From Calliopsis andreniformis (Eukaryota; Arthropoda; Insecta; Hymenoptera; Andrenidae), in contig NW_027480468.1 of the NCBI RefSeq assembly GCF_051401765.1, positions 2,666,001-2,730,000 on the forward strand: a stretch of 64,000 bases of DNA. The letters are read 5' to 3'. The translations under genes and the position numbers were made by a program. The notes below the pieces were generated by a model. The model saw only the letters and a list, made by a program, of their open reading frames with translations. It searched no databases and had not been told where the DNA came from. Within the stretch, counting starts at the first letter, position 1; each line of letters starts with the position of its first letter. This document shows positions 27,400 to 40,289 of this stretch, piece by piece.

Positions 27400-30300
27400 G
27401 CATGAAGGTTGCAGATTGTGAAATGAGCATTGAAAACTGTGAATTGAGGATATTCTGTTGAGGATTCAGGATTGACAACTGATTGTTGAGGACTCAGGGC
27501 TGAAGATTGAGGATTCAGGATTGAGGATTCAGAATTGAGGTTTGAGGGCTGAGGACTGAGGATTGAGGATTGAGAATTGGGGATTGAGGATTGAGTATTG
27601 AAGATTGAGGATTGGTTATTGAGGATTGAAGAATGAGGACTGAGGGTTGAGGATTGAGGATTGAGGAATGAAGATTGAGTATTGAGGATTGAAGATTGAG
27701 GATTGAGGATTGAGGATTGAGGATTGAGTATTGATGATTGAGGATTGAGGATTGAGTATTGATGATTGAGTATTGAGGATTGAAGGTTGAGGATTGAGGA
27801 TTGAGGATTGAGGATTGAGGATTGAATATTGAAGATTGGGGACTGAGTGTTGAGGGTTGAGTAATGAGAATTGGTGCTTGTGGATAGAGATTTAAAGATT
27901 GCAGATTCAGTATTGAGTATTGAAAACTGTGAATTGATGATATTCTATTGAGGATTGAGAATTGGCAACTGATTGTTGAGGACTGAGTTCTGAAGATTGA
28001 GGATTCAGGATTGAGGTTTGAGCATTGAGGACTGAAGGTTGAATGTTGATGATTGAAGATTGAGGATTGAAGATTGAGCGTTGTGGATTGAGGACGAGGA
28101 CTGAGGGTTGAGTATTGATGTTTGAGGTCTGAGGATTGAGGATTGAGGGTTGAGGACTGAGGATTGCGGATTGAAGATTGAGGATTAAAGATTGAGTATT
28201 GAGGATTGCAGATTGAGGATTGATGATTGAGGATTCAGGATTGAGGATTGAGGATTGAGGATTGAGGATTGAGTATTGAAGATTGAGGATTGATGATTGA
28301 GGATTGAGGATTGAGGATTGAGGATTGAAGATTGAGGATTTTGTATTGCGGATTGAACATTGAGGATTGAGGATTGAGGATTGAGGATTGAGGATTGAGG
28401 ATTGAGGACTGAAGATTGAATATTGATGATTGAAGATTGAGGATTGAGGATGGAGGGTTGAGGATTGAGAATTGAGGATTGGGGATTGAGGATTGAAGAT
28501 TGTGGATTGGGTATTGAGGATTGAGGATTGAGGATTTAAGATTGAGTATTGAGGATTGAAGATTGATAATTGAGGATTGAGGATTGAAGATTGAGGACTG
28601 AGTGCTGAGTGTTGAGTGATGAGAATTGATGTTTGTGGATAGAGATTTGTATATTGCAGATTGAGTATTGAGTATTGAAACCTGTGAATTGAGGATATTC
28701 TATTGAGGATTGAGGTTTGTCACCTGATTGTTCAGGACTGGGGGCTGGAGATTGAGGATTCAGGATTGAGGATTCAGGATTGAGGTTTGAGGACTGAGGA
28801 TTGAGGATTGAGTATTGAAGATTGAGTATTGAGGATTGAAGATTGAGGATTGAGGATTCAGTGTTGAGGATTGAGGATTGAAGATTGAGGATTGGGGACT
28901 GAGTGTTGAGGGCTGAGTGATGAGTGTTGATGTTTGTGGATAGAGATTTGAAGATTGCAGATTGAGTATTGCGTATGGAAAGCTCTCAACTGAGGATATT
29001 CTAGTGAGGATTGAGGATTGACAACTGATTGTTGAGGACTGAGGGTTGAAGATTGAGGATTCAGGATTGAGGACTCAGGATTGTGGTTTGAGGACTGAGG
29101 ATTGAGGATTGAGGATTGAGGATTGAGGATTGAGGTTTGAGGATTGAAGATTGAGGATTGGGTATTGAGGATTGAACATTGAGGATTGAGGATTGAGGAT
29201 TGAGGATTGAGGATTGAGAATTGAAGATTGAATATTGATGATTGAAGATTGAGGATTGAGGATTGAGTGTTGTGGATTGAGGACGAGGACTGAGGGTTGA
29301 GTATTGATGTTTGAGGTCTGGGGATTGAGGATTGAGGATTGAGAATTGAGGATTGAGGATTGAGGATTGAAGATTGAGGATTGGTTATTGAGGATTGAAG
29401 AATGAGGACTGAGGGTTGAGGATTGAGGATTGAGGAATGAAGATTGAGTATTGAGGATTGAAGATTGAGGATTGATGAATGAGGATTGAGGAATGAAGAT
29501 TGAAGATCGAGGATTGAGGACTGAGGATTAAAGATTGAGTATTGAGGATTGAAGATTGAGGATTGATGATTGAGGATTGAGGATTGGGGATTGAGGACTG
29601 AGGATTGAGGATTGAGTATTGAAGATTGAGGGTTGATGATTGAGGATTGAGGATTGAAGATTGAGAATTGAGGATTGAGGATTGAACGTTGAGGACTGAG
29701 TGTTGAGGGTTGAGTGATGAGAATTGATGTTTGTGGATAGAGATTTGAAGATTGCAGATTGAGTATTGAGTATTGAAATCTGTGAATTGAGGATATTCTA
29801 TTGAGGATTGAGGATTGTCACCTGATTGTTGAGGACTGAGGGCTGAAGATTGAGGATTCAGGATTGAGGATTCAGAATTGAGGTTTGAGTACTGAGGATT
29901 GAGGATTGAGGATTGAAGATTGAGTATTGAGGATTGAAGATTGAGGATTGAGGATTGAGGGTTGAGGATTGAGGATGAGGGCTGAGGGTTGAGGATTGAA
30001 GTTTAAGGACTGAGGACTGAGGATTGAGGATTGAGAATTGAGGATTGAGGATTGAGGATTGAAGATTGAGGATTGGGTATTGAGGATTGAAGGATGAGGA
30101 TTGAGGATTGAGGATTGAGGATTGAGGATTGAAGATTGAATATTGAGGTTTGAAGACTGACGATTGAGGGTTGAGGATTGAGGATTGAGGATTGAGGATT
30201 GAGGATTGAGGGTTGAGGATTAAGGATTGAGAATTGAGGATTGAGGATTGAGGATTGAGGATTAAAGATTGAGGATTGGGTATTGAGGATTGAGGATTGA

Positions 30301-31600
30301 GGATTTAAGATTGAGTATTGAGGATTGAAGATTGAGGATTGGGGATTGAGGATTGAGGATTGAACATTGAGGACTGAGTGTTGAGTGTTGAGTGATGAGA
30401 ATTGATGTTTGTGGATAGAAATTTGAAGATTGCAGATTGAGTATTGAGTATTGAAAACTGTGAATTGAGGGTATTCTATTGAGGATTGAGGATTGTCACC
30501 TGATTGTACAGGACTCAGGGCTGGAGATTGAGGATTCAGGATCGAGGATTCAGAATTGAGGTTTGAGGACTGAGGATTGAGGATTGAGGATTGAAGATTG
30601 AATATTGATGATTGAAGATTGAGGATTGAGGATGGAGGGTTGAGGATTGAGAATTGAGGATTGAGGATTGAGGATTGAAGATTGTGGATTGGGTATTGAG
30701 GATTGAGGATTGAGGATTTAAGATTGAGTATTGAGGATTGAAGATTGAGGACTGAGTGTTGAGTGTTGAGCGATGAGTATTGATGTTTGTGGATAGAGAT
30801 TTGTAGATTGCAGATTGAGTATTGAGTATTGAAAACTGTGAATTGAGGATATTCTATTGAGGATTGAGGTTTGTCACCTGATTGTTCAGGACTGGGGGCT
30901 GGAGATTGAGGATTCAGGATCGAGGATTCAGAATTGAGGTTTGAGGACTGAGGATTGAGGATTGAGGATTGAGGATTGAACATTGAGGACTGAGTGTTGA
31001 GTGTTGAGCGATGAGTATTGATGTTTGTGGATAGAGATTTGTAGATTGCAGATTGAGTATTGAGTATTGAAAACTGTGAATTGAGGATATTCTATTGAGG
31101 ATTGAGGTTTGTCACCTGATTGTTCAGGACTGGGGGCTGGAGATTGAGGATTCAGGATTGAGGATTCAGGATTGAGGTTTGAGGACTGAGGATTGAGGAC
31201 TGAGTGTTGAGGGTTGTGTGATGAGAATTGATGTTTGTGGATAGAGGCTTGAAGGTTGCAGATTGTGAATTGAGCATTGAAAACTGTGAGATGAGGATAT
31301 TCTGTTGAGGATACAGGATTGACAACTGATTGTTGAGGACTCAGGGCTGAAGATTGAGGATTCAGGATTGAGGATTCAGAATTGAGGTTTGAGGGCTGAG
31401 GACTGAGGATTGAGGATTGAAGATTGAGGATTGGGGTCTGAGTGTTGAGGGCTTAGTGATGAGAGTTGATGTTTGTGGATAGAGATTTGAAGATTGCAGA
31501 TTGAGTATTGCGTATGGAAAGCTCTCAACTGAGGATATTCTAGTGAGGATTGAGGATTGACAACTGATTGTTGAGGACTGAGGGTTGAAGATTGAGGATT
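27400..31600 (+). repeat. About 4.2-kb higher-order block, copy 1
   Basis: Pairs with 36,200-40,250. Core by core: 27451/36243 (D), 27941/36705 (B), 28696/37502, 28997/37803, 29794/38600, 30472/39292, 31298/39908 (D) and 31536/40146 (C). Offsets drift from 8,792 to 8,610 through small heptad gains and losses. This copy has one extra core from a 238-bp tandem duplication at 30.7-31.2 kb. No gene. Confidence 0.82.
30749..31224 (+). repeat. 238-bp tandem duplication (two copies)
   Basis: Core starts lie at 30749 and 30987 and landmarks at 30850 and 31088, exactly 238 bp (34 heptads) apart. Both share the rare word GAGCGATGAGTATTG. The sister locus at 39.6-39.8 kb has a single copy, so this duplication arose after the 4.2-kb blocks separated. 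Confidence 0.82.
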
Positions 31601-34600
31601 CAGGATTGAGGATTCAGGATTGTAGTTTGAGGACTGAGGATTGAGGATTGAGGATTGAGGATTGAGGATTGAGGTTTGAGGATTGAAGATTGAGGATTGG
31701 GTATTGAGGATTGAACATTGAGGATTGAGGATTGAGGATTGAGGATTGAGGATTGAGGATTGAGAATTGAAGATTGAATATTGATGATTGAAGATTGAGG
31801 ATTGAGGATTGAGTGTTGTGGATTGAGGACGAGGATAGAGGGTTGAGTATTGATGTTTGAGGTCTGAGGATTGAGGATTGAGGATTGAGAATTGAGGATT
31901 GAGGATTGAGGATTGAAGATTGAGGATTGGTTATTGAGGATTGAAGAATGAGGACTGAGGGTTGAGGATTGAGCATTGAGGAATGAAGATTGAGTATTGA
32001 GGATTGAAGATTGAGGATTGAGGAATGAGGATTGAGGATTGAAGATTGAAGATTGAGGATTGAGGACTGAGGATTAAAGATTGAGTATTGAGGATTGAAG
32101 ATTGAGGATTGATGATTGAGGATTGAGGATTGGGGATTGAGGACTGAGGATTGAGGATTGAGTATTGAAGATTGAGGATTGATGATTGAGGATTGAGGAT
32201 TGAAGATTGAGAATTGAGGATTGAGGGTTGAACGTTGAGGACTGAGTGTTGAGGGTTGAGTGATGAGAATTGATGTTTGTGGATAGAGATTTGAAGATTG
32301 CAAATTGAGTATTGAGTATTGAAATCTGTGAATTGAGGATATTCTATTGAGGATTGAGGATTGTCACCTGATTGTTGAGGACTGAGGGCTGAAGATTGAG
32401 GATTCAGGATTGAAGATTCAGAATTGAGGTTTGAGTACTGAGGATTGAGGATTGAGGATTGAAGATTGAGTATTGAGGATTGAAGATTGAGGATTGAGGA
32501 TTGAGGATTGAGGGTTGAGGATTGAGGATGAGGGCTGAGGGTTGAGGATTGAGGTTTAAGGACTGAGGACTGAGGATTGAGGATTGAGAATTGAGGATTG
32601 AGGATTGAGGATTGAAGATTGAGGATTGGGTATTGAGGATTGAAGGATGAGGATTGAGGATTGAGGATTGAGGATTGAGGATTGAGGATTGAAGATTGAA
32701 TATTGAGGTTTGAAGACTGACGATTGAGGGTTGAGGATTGATGATTGAGGATTGAGGATTGAGGATGGAGGGTTGAGGATTAAGGATTGAGAATTGAGGA
32801 TTGAGGATTGAGGATTGAGGATTGAAGATTGAGGATTGGGTATTGAGGATTGAGGATTGAGGATTTAAGATTGAGTATTGAGGATTGAAGGTTGAGGATT
32901 GAGGATTGAGGATTGAGGATTGAACATTGAGGACTGAGTGTTGAGTGTTGAGTGATGAGAATTGATGTTTGTGGATAGAGATTTGAAGATTGCAGATTGA
33001 GTATTGAGTATTGAAAACTGTGAATTGAGGGTATTCTATTGAGGATTGAGGATTGTCACCTGATTGTACAGGACTGAGGGCTGGAGGTTGAGGATTCAGG
33101 ATCGAGGATTCAGAATTGAGGTTTGAGGACTGAGGACTGAGGATTGAGGATTGAGTATTGAAGATTGAGGATTGATGATTGAGGATTGAGGATTGAAGAT
33201 TGAGAATTGAGGATTGAGTATTGAACGTTCAGGACTGAGTGTTGAGGGCTGAGTGATGAGAATTGAAGTTTGTGGATAGAGATTTGAAGATTGCAGATTG
33301 AGTATTGAGTATTGAAATCTGTGAATAGAGGATACTCTATTGAGGATTGAGGATTGTCACCTGATTGTTGAGGACTGAGGGCTGAAGATTGAGGATTCAG
33401 GATTGAGGATTCAGAGTTGAGGTTTGAGTACTGAGGATTGAGGATTGAGGATTGAAGATTGAGTATTGAGGATTGAAGATTGAGGATTGAGGATTGAGGG
33501 TCGAGGATTGAGGATGAGGGCAGAGGGCTGAGGATTGAGGTTTAAGGACTGAGGACTGAGGATTGAGGATTGAGAATTGAGGTTTGAGGATTGAGGATTG
33601 AAGATTGAGGATTGGGTATTGAGGATTGAATGATCAGGATTGAGGATTGAGGATTGAGGATTGAGGATTGAAGATTGAATATTGAGGTTTGAAGACTGAC
33701 GATTGAGGGTTGAGGATTGAGGATTGAGGATTGAGGATTGAGGATTGAGGGTTGAGGATTAAGGATTGAGAATTGAGGATTGAGGATTGAGGATTGAGGA
33801 TTAAAGATTGAGGATTGGGTATTGAGGATTGAGGATTGAGGATTTAAGATTGAGTATTGAGGATTGAAGATTGAGGATTGAGGATTGAGGATTGAGGATT
33901 GAACATTGAGGACTGAGTGTTGAGTGTTGAGTGATGAGAATTGATGTTTGTGGATAGAGATTTGAAGATTGCAGATTGAGTATTGAGTATTGAAAACTGT
34001 GAATTGAGGGTATTCTATTGAGGATTGAGGACTGTCACCTGATTGTACAGGACTGAGGGCTGGAGATTGAGGATTCAGGATCGAGGATTCAGAATTGAGG
34101 TTTGAGGACTGACGATTGAGGATTGAGGATTGGAGATTGTGTATTGAGGATTGAAGATTGAGGATTGAGGATTGAGGGTTGAGGATTGAGGATTGAAGAT
34201 TGAGGATTGGGGACTGAGTGTTGAGGGTTGAGTGATGAGAATTGATGTTTGTGGATAGAGATTTGAAGATTGCAGATTGAGTATTGCGTATGGAAAGCTC
34301 TGAACTGAGGATATTCTAGTGAGGATTGAGGATTGACAACTGATTGTTGAGGACTGAGGGCTGAAGATTGAGGATTCAGGATTGAGGATTCAGGATTGTG
34401 GTTTGAGGACTGAGGATTGAGGATTGAGGAATGAGGATTGAAGATTGAGGATTGGTTATTGAGGATTGAAGAATGAGGACTGAGGGTTGAGTATTGAGAA
34501 TTGAGGATTGAAGATTGAGTATTGAGGATTTAAGATTGCGGATTGAGGACTGAGGGTTGAGGATTGAGGATTGAGGATTGCGTGTTGAGGATTGAAGATT

Positions 34601-36200
34601 GAAGATTGAGGATTGAGGACTGAGGATTAAAGACTGAGTATTGAGGATTGAAGATTGAGGATTGATGATTGAGGATTGAGGATTGAGTATTGAGGATTGA
34701 GGATTGAGGATTGAGTATTGAAGATTGAGGATTGATGATTGAGGATTGAGGATTGAGGATTGAGGATTGAGGATTGAAGATTGAGGATTTTGTATTGCGG
34801 ATTGAACATTGAGGATTGAGGATTGAGGATTGAGGATTGAGGATTGAGGATTGAGGACTGAAGATTGAATATTGATGATTGAAGATTGAGGATTGAGGAT
34901 GAGGGGTTGAGGATTGAGAATTGAGGATTGGGGATTGAGGATTGAAGATTGTGGATTGGGTATTGAGGATTGAGGATTGAGGATTTAAGATTGAGTATTG
35001 AGGATTGAAGATTGATAATTGAGGATTGAGGATTGAACATTGTGGACTGAGGGTTGAGTGTTGAGTGATGAGAATTGATGTTTGTGGATAGAGATTTGTA
35101 TATTGCAGATTGAGTATTGAGTATTGAAAACTGTGAATTGAGGATATTCTATTGAGGATTGAGGTTTGTCACCTGATTGTACAGGACTGGGGGCTGGAGA
35201 TTGAGGATTCAGGATTGAGGATTCAGGATTGAGGTTTGAGGACTGAGGATTGAGGATTGAGTATTGAAGATTGAGTATTGAGGATTGAAGATTGAGGATT
35301 GAGGATTCAGTGTTGAGGATTGAGGATTGAAGATTGAGGACTGGGGACTGAGTGTTGAGGGCTGAGTGATGAGAGTTGATGTTTGTGGGTAGAGATTTGA
35401 AGATTGCAGATTGAGTATTGCGTATGGAAAGCCCTCAACTGAGGATATTCTAGTGAGGATTGAGGATTGACAACTGATTGTTGAGGACTGAGGGTTGAAG
35501 ATTGAGGATTCAGGATTGAGGATTCAGGATTGTGGTTTGAGGACTGAGGATTGAGGATTGAGGATTGAGGATTGAGGATTGAGGTTTGAGGATTGAAGAT
35601 TGAGGATTGGGTATTGAGGATTGAACATTGAGGATTGAGGATTGAGGATTGAGGATTGAGGATTGAGAATTGAAGATTGAATATTGATGATTGAAGATTG
35701 AGTATTGAGGATTGAGTGTTGTGGATTGAGGACGAGGACTGAGGGTTGAGTATTGATGCTTGAGGTCTGAGGATTGAGGATTGAGGATTGAGAATTGAGG
35801 ATTGAGGATTGAGGATTGAAGATTGAGGATTGGTTGTTGAGGATTGAAGGACGAGGACTGAGGGTTGAGGATTGAGGATTGAGGAATGAAGATTGAGTAT
35901 TGAGGATTGAAGATTGAGGATTGAGGAATGAGGATTGAGGAATGAAGATTGAAGATTGAGGATTGAGGACTGAGGATTAAAGATTGAGTATTGAGGATTG
36001 AAGATTGAGGATTGATGATTGAGGATTGGGGATTGGGGATTGAGGACTGAGGATTGAGGATTGAGTATTGAAGATTGAGGATTGATGATTGAGGATTGAG
36101 GATTGAAGATTGAGAATTGAGGATTGAGGATTGAACGTTGAGGACTGAGTGTTGAGGGTTGAGTGGTGAGAATTGATGTTTGTGGATAGAGGCTTGAAGG
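31600..36200 (+). repeat. Heptad array between the two 4.2-kb blocks
   Basis: Cores: 32340, 33032, 33333 (TACTCT variant), 34011, 34312 (C), 35145 and 35446 (C). The 33.0-34.7 kb part pairs with 41.2-42.9 kb at offset about 8,170-8,176 (34011/42187 and 34312/42488). Cores 35145 and 35446 pair with 37502 and 37803 at offset 2,357. No gene. Confidence 0.75.
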
Positions 36201-36347
36201 TTGCAGATTGTGAATTGAGCATTGAAAACTGTGAATTGAGGATATTCTGTTGAGGATTCAGGATTGACAACTGATTGTTGAGGACTCAGGGCTGAAGATT
36301 GAGGATTCAGGATTGAGGATTCAGAATTGAGGTTTGACGGCTGAGGA
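36142..36347 (+). repeat. Class D core element (representative copy; 7 full copies)
   Basis: Class D has GATAGAGGCTTGAAGG, usually GCAGATTGTG, the landmark (often TATTCTGTTG), then GATTGACAACTG or GATTGACGACTG and the distinctive GAGGACTCAGGGC. Landmark starts: 4425, 19080, 21184, 27451, 31298, 36243 and 39908. A partial relative at 859 has the left half (GAGGCTCGAAGG) but lacks the usual right half. Confidence 0.85.
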
Positions 36348-37701
36348 CTGAGGATTGAGGATTGAGAATTGAGGATTGAGGATTGAGTATTGAAGATTGA
36401 GGATTGGTTATTGAGGATTGAAGAATGAGGACTGAGGGTTGAGGATTGAGGATTGAGGAATGAAGATTGAGTATTGAGGATTGAAGATTGAGGATTGAGG
36501 ATTGAGGATTGAGGATTGAGTATTGATGATTGAGTATTGAGGATTGAAGGTTGAGGACTGAGGATTGAGGATTGAGGATTGAGGATTGAATATTGAAGAT
36601 TGGGGACTGAGTGTTGAGGGTTGAGTGATGAGAATTGGTGCTTGTGGATAGAGATTTAAAGATTGCAGATTCAGTATTGAGTATTGAAAACTGTGAATTG
36701 ATGATATTCTATTGAGGATTGAGAATTGACAACTGATTGTTGAGGACTGAGTTCTGAAGATTGAGGATTCAGGATTGAGGTTTCAGGATTGAGGTTTGAG
36801 GAATGAGGATTGAGGATTGAGGATTGAGGATTGAGGACTGAAGGTTGAATGTTGATGATTGAAGATTGAGGATTGAAGATTGAGCGTTGTGGATTGAGGA
36901 CGAGGACTGAGGGTTGAGTATTGATGTTTGAGGTCTGAGGATTGAGGATTGAGGGTTGAGGATTGAGGATTGCGGATTGAAGATTGAGGATTAAAGATTG
37001 AGTATTGAGGATTGAAGATTGAGGATTGATGATTGAGGATTCAGGATTGAGGATTGAGGATTGAGGATTGAGGATTGAGTATTGAAGATTGAGGATTGAT
37101 GATTGAGGATTGAGGATTGAGGATTGAGGATTGAAGATTGAGGATTTTGTATTGCGGATTGAACATTGAGGATTGAGGATTGAGGATTGAGGATTGAGGA
37201 TTGAGGATTGAGGACTGAAGATTGAATATTGATGATTGAAGATTGAGGATTGAGGATGGAGGGTTGAGGATTGAGAATTGAGGATTGGGGATTGAGGATT
37301 GAAGATTGTGGATTGGGTATTGAGGATTGAGGATTGAGGATTTAAGATTGAGTATTGAGGATTGAAGATTGATAATTGAGGATTGAGGATTGAACATTGA
37401 GGACTGAGTGTTGAGTGTTGAGTGATGAGAATTGATGTTTGTGGATAGAGATTTGTATATTGCAGATTGAGTATTGAGTATTGAAAACTGTGAATTGAGG
37501 ATATTCTATTGAGGATTGAGGTTTGTCACCTGATTGTTCAGGACTGTGGGCTGGAGATTGAGGATTCAGGATTGAGGATTCAGGATTGAGTTTTGAGGAC
37601 TGAGGATTGAGGATTGAGTATTGAAGATTGAGTATTGAGGATTGAAGATTGAGGATTGAGGATTCAGTGTTGAGGATTGAGGATTGAAGATTGAGGATTG
37701 G

Positions 37702-37904
37702 GGACTGAGTGTTGAGGGCTGAGTGATGAGAGTTGATGTTTGTGGATAGAGATTTGAAGATTGCAGATTGAGTATTGCGTATGGAAAGCTCTCAACTGAG
37801 GATATTCTAGTGAGGATTGAGGATTGACAACTGATTGTTGAGGACTGAGGGTTGAAGATTGAGGATTCAGGATTGAGGATTCAGGATTGTGGTTTGGGGA
37901 CTGA
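37702..37904 (+). repeat. Class C core element (representative copy; 19 copies)
   Basis: Class C carries the most divergent words: TATTGCGTATGGAAAGCTCT before the landmark and TATTCTAGTG at it, then GACAACTGATTG. Landmark starts: 3286, 10445, 22981, 24821, 28997, 31536, 34312, 35446, 37803, 40146, 42488, 47418, 48237, 49895, 51525, 52344, 54002, 63113 and 63932. Six of these (47418, 48237, 51525, 52344, 63113, 63932) form a right-end subtype with GAACAGAGG and TACTCT, followed by ACAACTCATTG. A class C core often sits about 300 bp after a class A core and about 800 bp before the next A core. Confidence 0.9.
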
Positions 37905-38498
37905 GGATTGAGGATTGAGGATTGAGGATTGAGGATTGAGGTTTGAGGATTGAAGATTGAGGATTGGGTATTGAGGATTGAACATTGAGGATTGAGGATT
38001 GAGGATTGAGGATTGAGGATTGAGAATTGAAGATTGAATATTGATGATTGAAGATTGAGGATTGAGGATTGAGTGTTGTGGATTGAGGACGAGGACTGAG
38101 GGTTGAGTATTGATGTTTGAGGTCTGAGGATTGAGGATTGAGGATTGAGAATTGAGGATTGAGGATTGAGGATTGAAGATTGAGGATTGGTTATTGAGGA
38201 TTGAAGAATGAGGACTGAGGGTTGAGGATTGAGGATTGAGGAATGAAGATTGAGTATTGAGGATTGAAGATTGAAGATTGATGAATGAGGATTGAGGAAT
38301 GAAGATTGAAGATCGAGGATTGAGGACTGAGGATTAAAGATTGAGTATTGAGGATTGAAGATTGAGGATTGATGATTGAGGATTGAGGATTGGGGATTGA
38401 GGACTGAGGATTGAGGATTGAGTATTGAAGATTGAGGGTTGATGATTGAGGATTGAGGATTGAAGATTGAGAATTGAGGATTGAGGATTGAACGTTGA

Positions 38499-38715
38499 GG
38501 ACTGAGTGTTGAGGGTTGAGTGATGAGAATTGATGTTTGTGGATAGAGATTTGAAGATTGCAGATTGAGTATTGAGTATTGAAATCTGTGAATTGAGGAT
38601 ATTCTATTGAGGATTGAGGATTGTCACCTGATTGTTGAGGACTGAGGGCTGAAGATTGAGGATTCAGGATTGAGGATTCAGGATTGAGGATTCAGAATTG
38701 AGGTTTGAGTACTGA
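38499..38715 (+). repeat. Class A core element (representative copy; 56 copies in window)
   Basis: The core runs from GGACTGAGTG through GATGAGAATTGATG, TGTGGATAGAG, GAAGATTGCAG, GGATATTCTATTG and TTGTCACCTGATTG to a pair of GATTCAG words. It stays in heptad phase throughout, so it is a fixed string of variant heptamers rather than an insertion. Class A has GTCACCTG after the landmark. Landmark (TATTCT/TACTCT) starts: 481, 2985, 8829, 10144, 17585, 21988, 22673, 24520, 25618, 26296, 26681, 28696, 29794, 30472, 30850, 31088, 32340, 33032, 33333, 34011, 35145, 37502, 38600, 39292, 39698, 41202, 41502, 42187, 43272, 43957, 44257, 44928, 46585, 47110, 47929, 48748, 49594, 50692, 51217, 52036, 52855, 53701, 54799, 55491, 55897, 56918, 57324, 58345, 58645, 58967, 59652, 59952, 60623, 62280, 62805, 63624. 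A subclass has GGGTATTCT, usually with TGTACAGG (22673, 30472, 33032, 34011, 39292, 41202 and others). Function unknown. Confidence 0.9.
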
Positions 38716-40289
38716 GGATTGAGGATTGAGGATTGAAGATTGAGTATTGAGGATTGAAGATTGAGGATTGAGGATTGAGTGTTGAGGATTGAGGATGAGG
38801 GCTGAGGGTTGAGGATTGAAGTTTAAGGACTGAGGCCTGAGGATTGAGGATTGAGAATTGAGGATTGAGGATTGAGGATTGAAGATTGAGGATTGGGTAT
38901 TGAGGATTGAAGGATGAGGATTGAGGATTGAGGATTGAGGATTGAGGATTGAAGATTGAATATTGAGGTTTGAAGACTGACGATTGAGGGTTGAGGATTG
39001 AGGATTGAGGATTGAGGATTGAGGATTGAGGGTTGAGGATTAAGGATTGAGAATTGAGGATTGAGGATTGAGGATTGAGGATTAAAGATTGAGGATTGGG
39101 TATTGAGGATTGAGGATTGAGGATTTAAGATTGAGTATTGAGGATTGAAGATTGAGGATTGGGGATTGAGGATTGAGGATTGAACATTGAGGACTGAGTG
39201 TTGAGTGTTGAGTGATGAGAATTGATGTTTGTGGATAGGGATTTGAAGATTGCAGATTGAGTATTGAGTATTGAAAACTGTGAATTGAGGGTATTCTATT
39301 GAGGATTGAGGATTGTCACCTGATTGTACAGGACTGAGGGCTGGAGATTGAGGATTCAGGATCGAGGATTCAGAATTGAGGTTTGAGGACTGAGGATTGA
39401 GGATTGAGGATTGAAGATTGAATATTGATGATTGAAGATTGAGGATTGAGGATGGAGGGTTGGGGATTGAGAATTGAGGATTGAGGATTGAGGATTGAAG
39501 ATTGTGGATTGGGTATTGAGGATTGAGGATTGAGGATTTAAGATTGAGTATTGAGGATTGAAGATTGAGAATTGAGGATTGAGGATTGAACATTGAGGAC
39601 TGAGTGTTGAGTGTTGAGTGATGAGTATTGATGTTTGTGGATAGAGATTTGTAGATTGCAGATTGAGTATTGAGTATTGAAAACTGTGAATTGAGGATAT
39701 TCTATTGAGGATTGAGGTTTGTCACCTGATTGTTCAGGACTGGGGGCTGGAGATTGAGGATTCAGGATTGAGGATTCAGGATTGAGGTTTGAGGACTGAG
39801 GATTGAGGACTGAGTGTTGAGGGTTGTGTGATGAGAATTGATGTTTGTGGATAGAGGCTTGAAGGTTGCAGATTGTGAATTGAGCATTGAAAACTGTGAG
39901 ATGAGCATATTCTGTTGAGGATACAGGATTGACGACTGATTGTTGAGGACTCAGGGCTGAAGATTGAGGATTCAGGATTGAGGATTCAGAATTGGGGTTT
40001 GAGGGCTGAGGACTGAGGATTGAGGATTGAAGATTGAGGATTGGGGTCTGAGTGTTGAGGGCTGAGTGATGAGAGTTGATGTTTGTGGATAGAGATTTGA
40101 AGATTGCAGATTGAGTATTGCGTATGGAAAGCTCTCAACTGAGGATATTCTAGTGAGGATTGAGGATTGACAACTGATTGTTGAGGACTGAGGGTTGAAG
40201 ATTGAGGATTCAGGATTGAGGATTCAGGATTGTAGTTTGAGGACTGAGGATTGAGGATTGAGGATTGAGGATTGAGGATTGAGGTTTGA

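Larger units (their letters stand above)
36200..40250 (+). repeat. About 4.2-kb higher-order block, copy 2
   Basis: Partner of 27,400-31,600. Its central part, about 37,235-39,700, is also paralogous to 53,434-55,900 at a constant offset of 16,199 (cores 37502, 37803, 38600, 39292 and 39698 against 53701, 54002, 54799, 55491 and 55897). Part of it matches 49.33-50.69 kb at offset 12,092. Confidence 0.82.

Noticed and set aside
37702..37904. Class C core as a remnant of an inserted transposon
   Set aside because: Its words remain in heptad phase with the surroundings, and no terminal inverted repeats, target-site duplication or transposase frame are visible.
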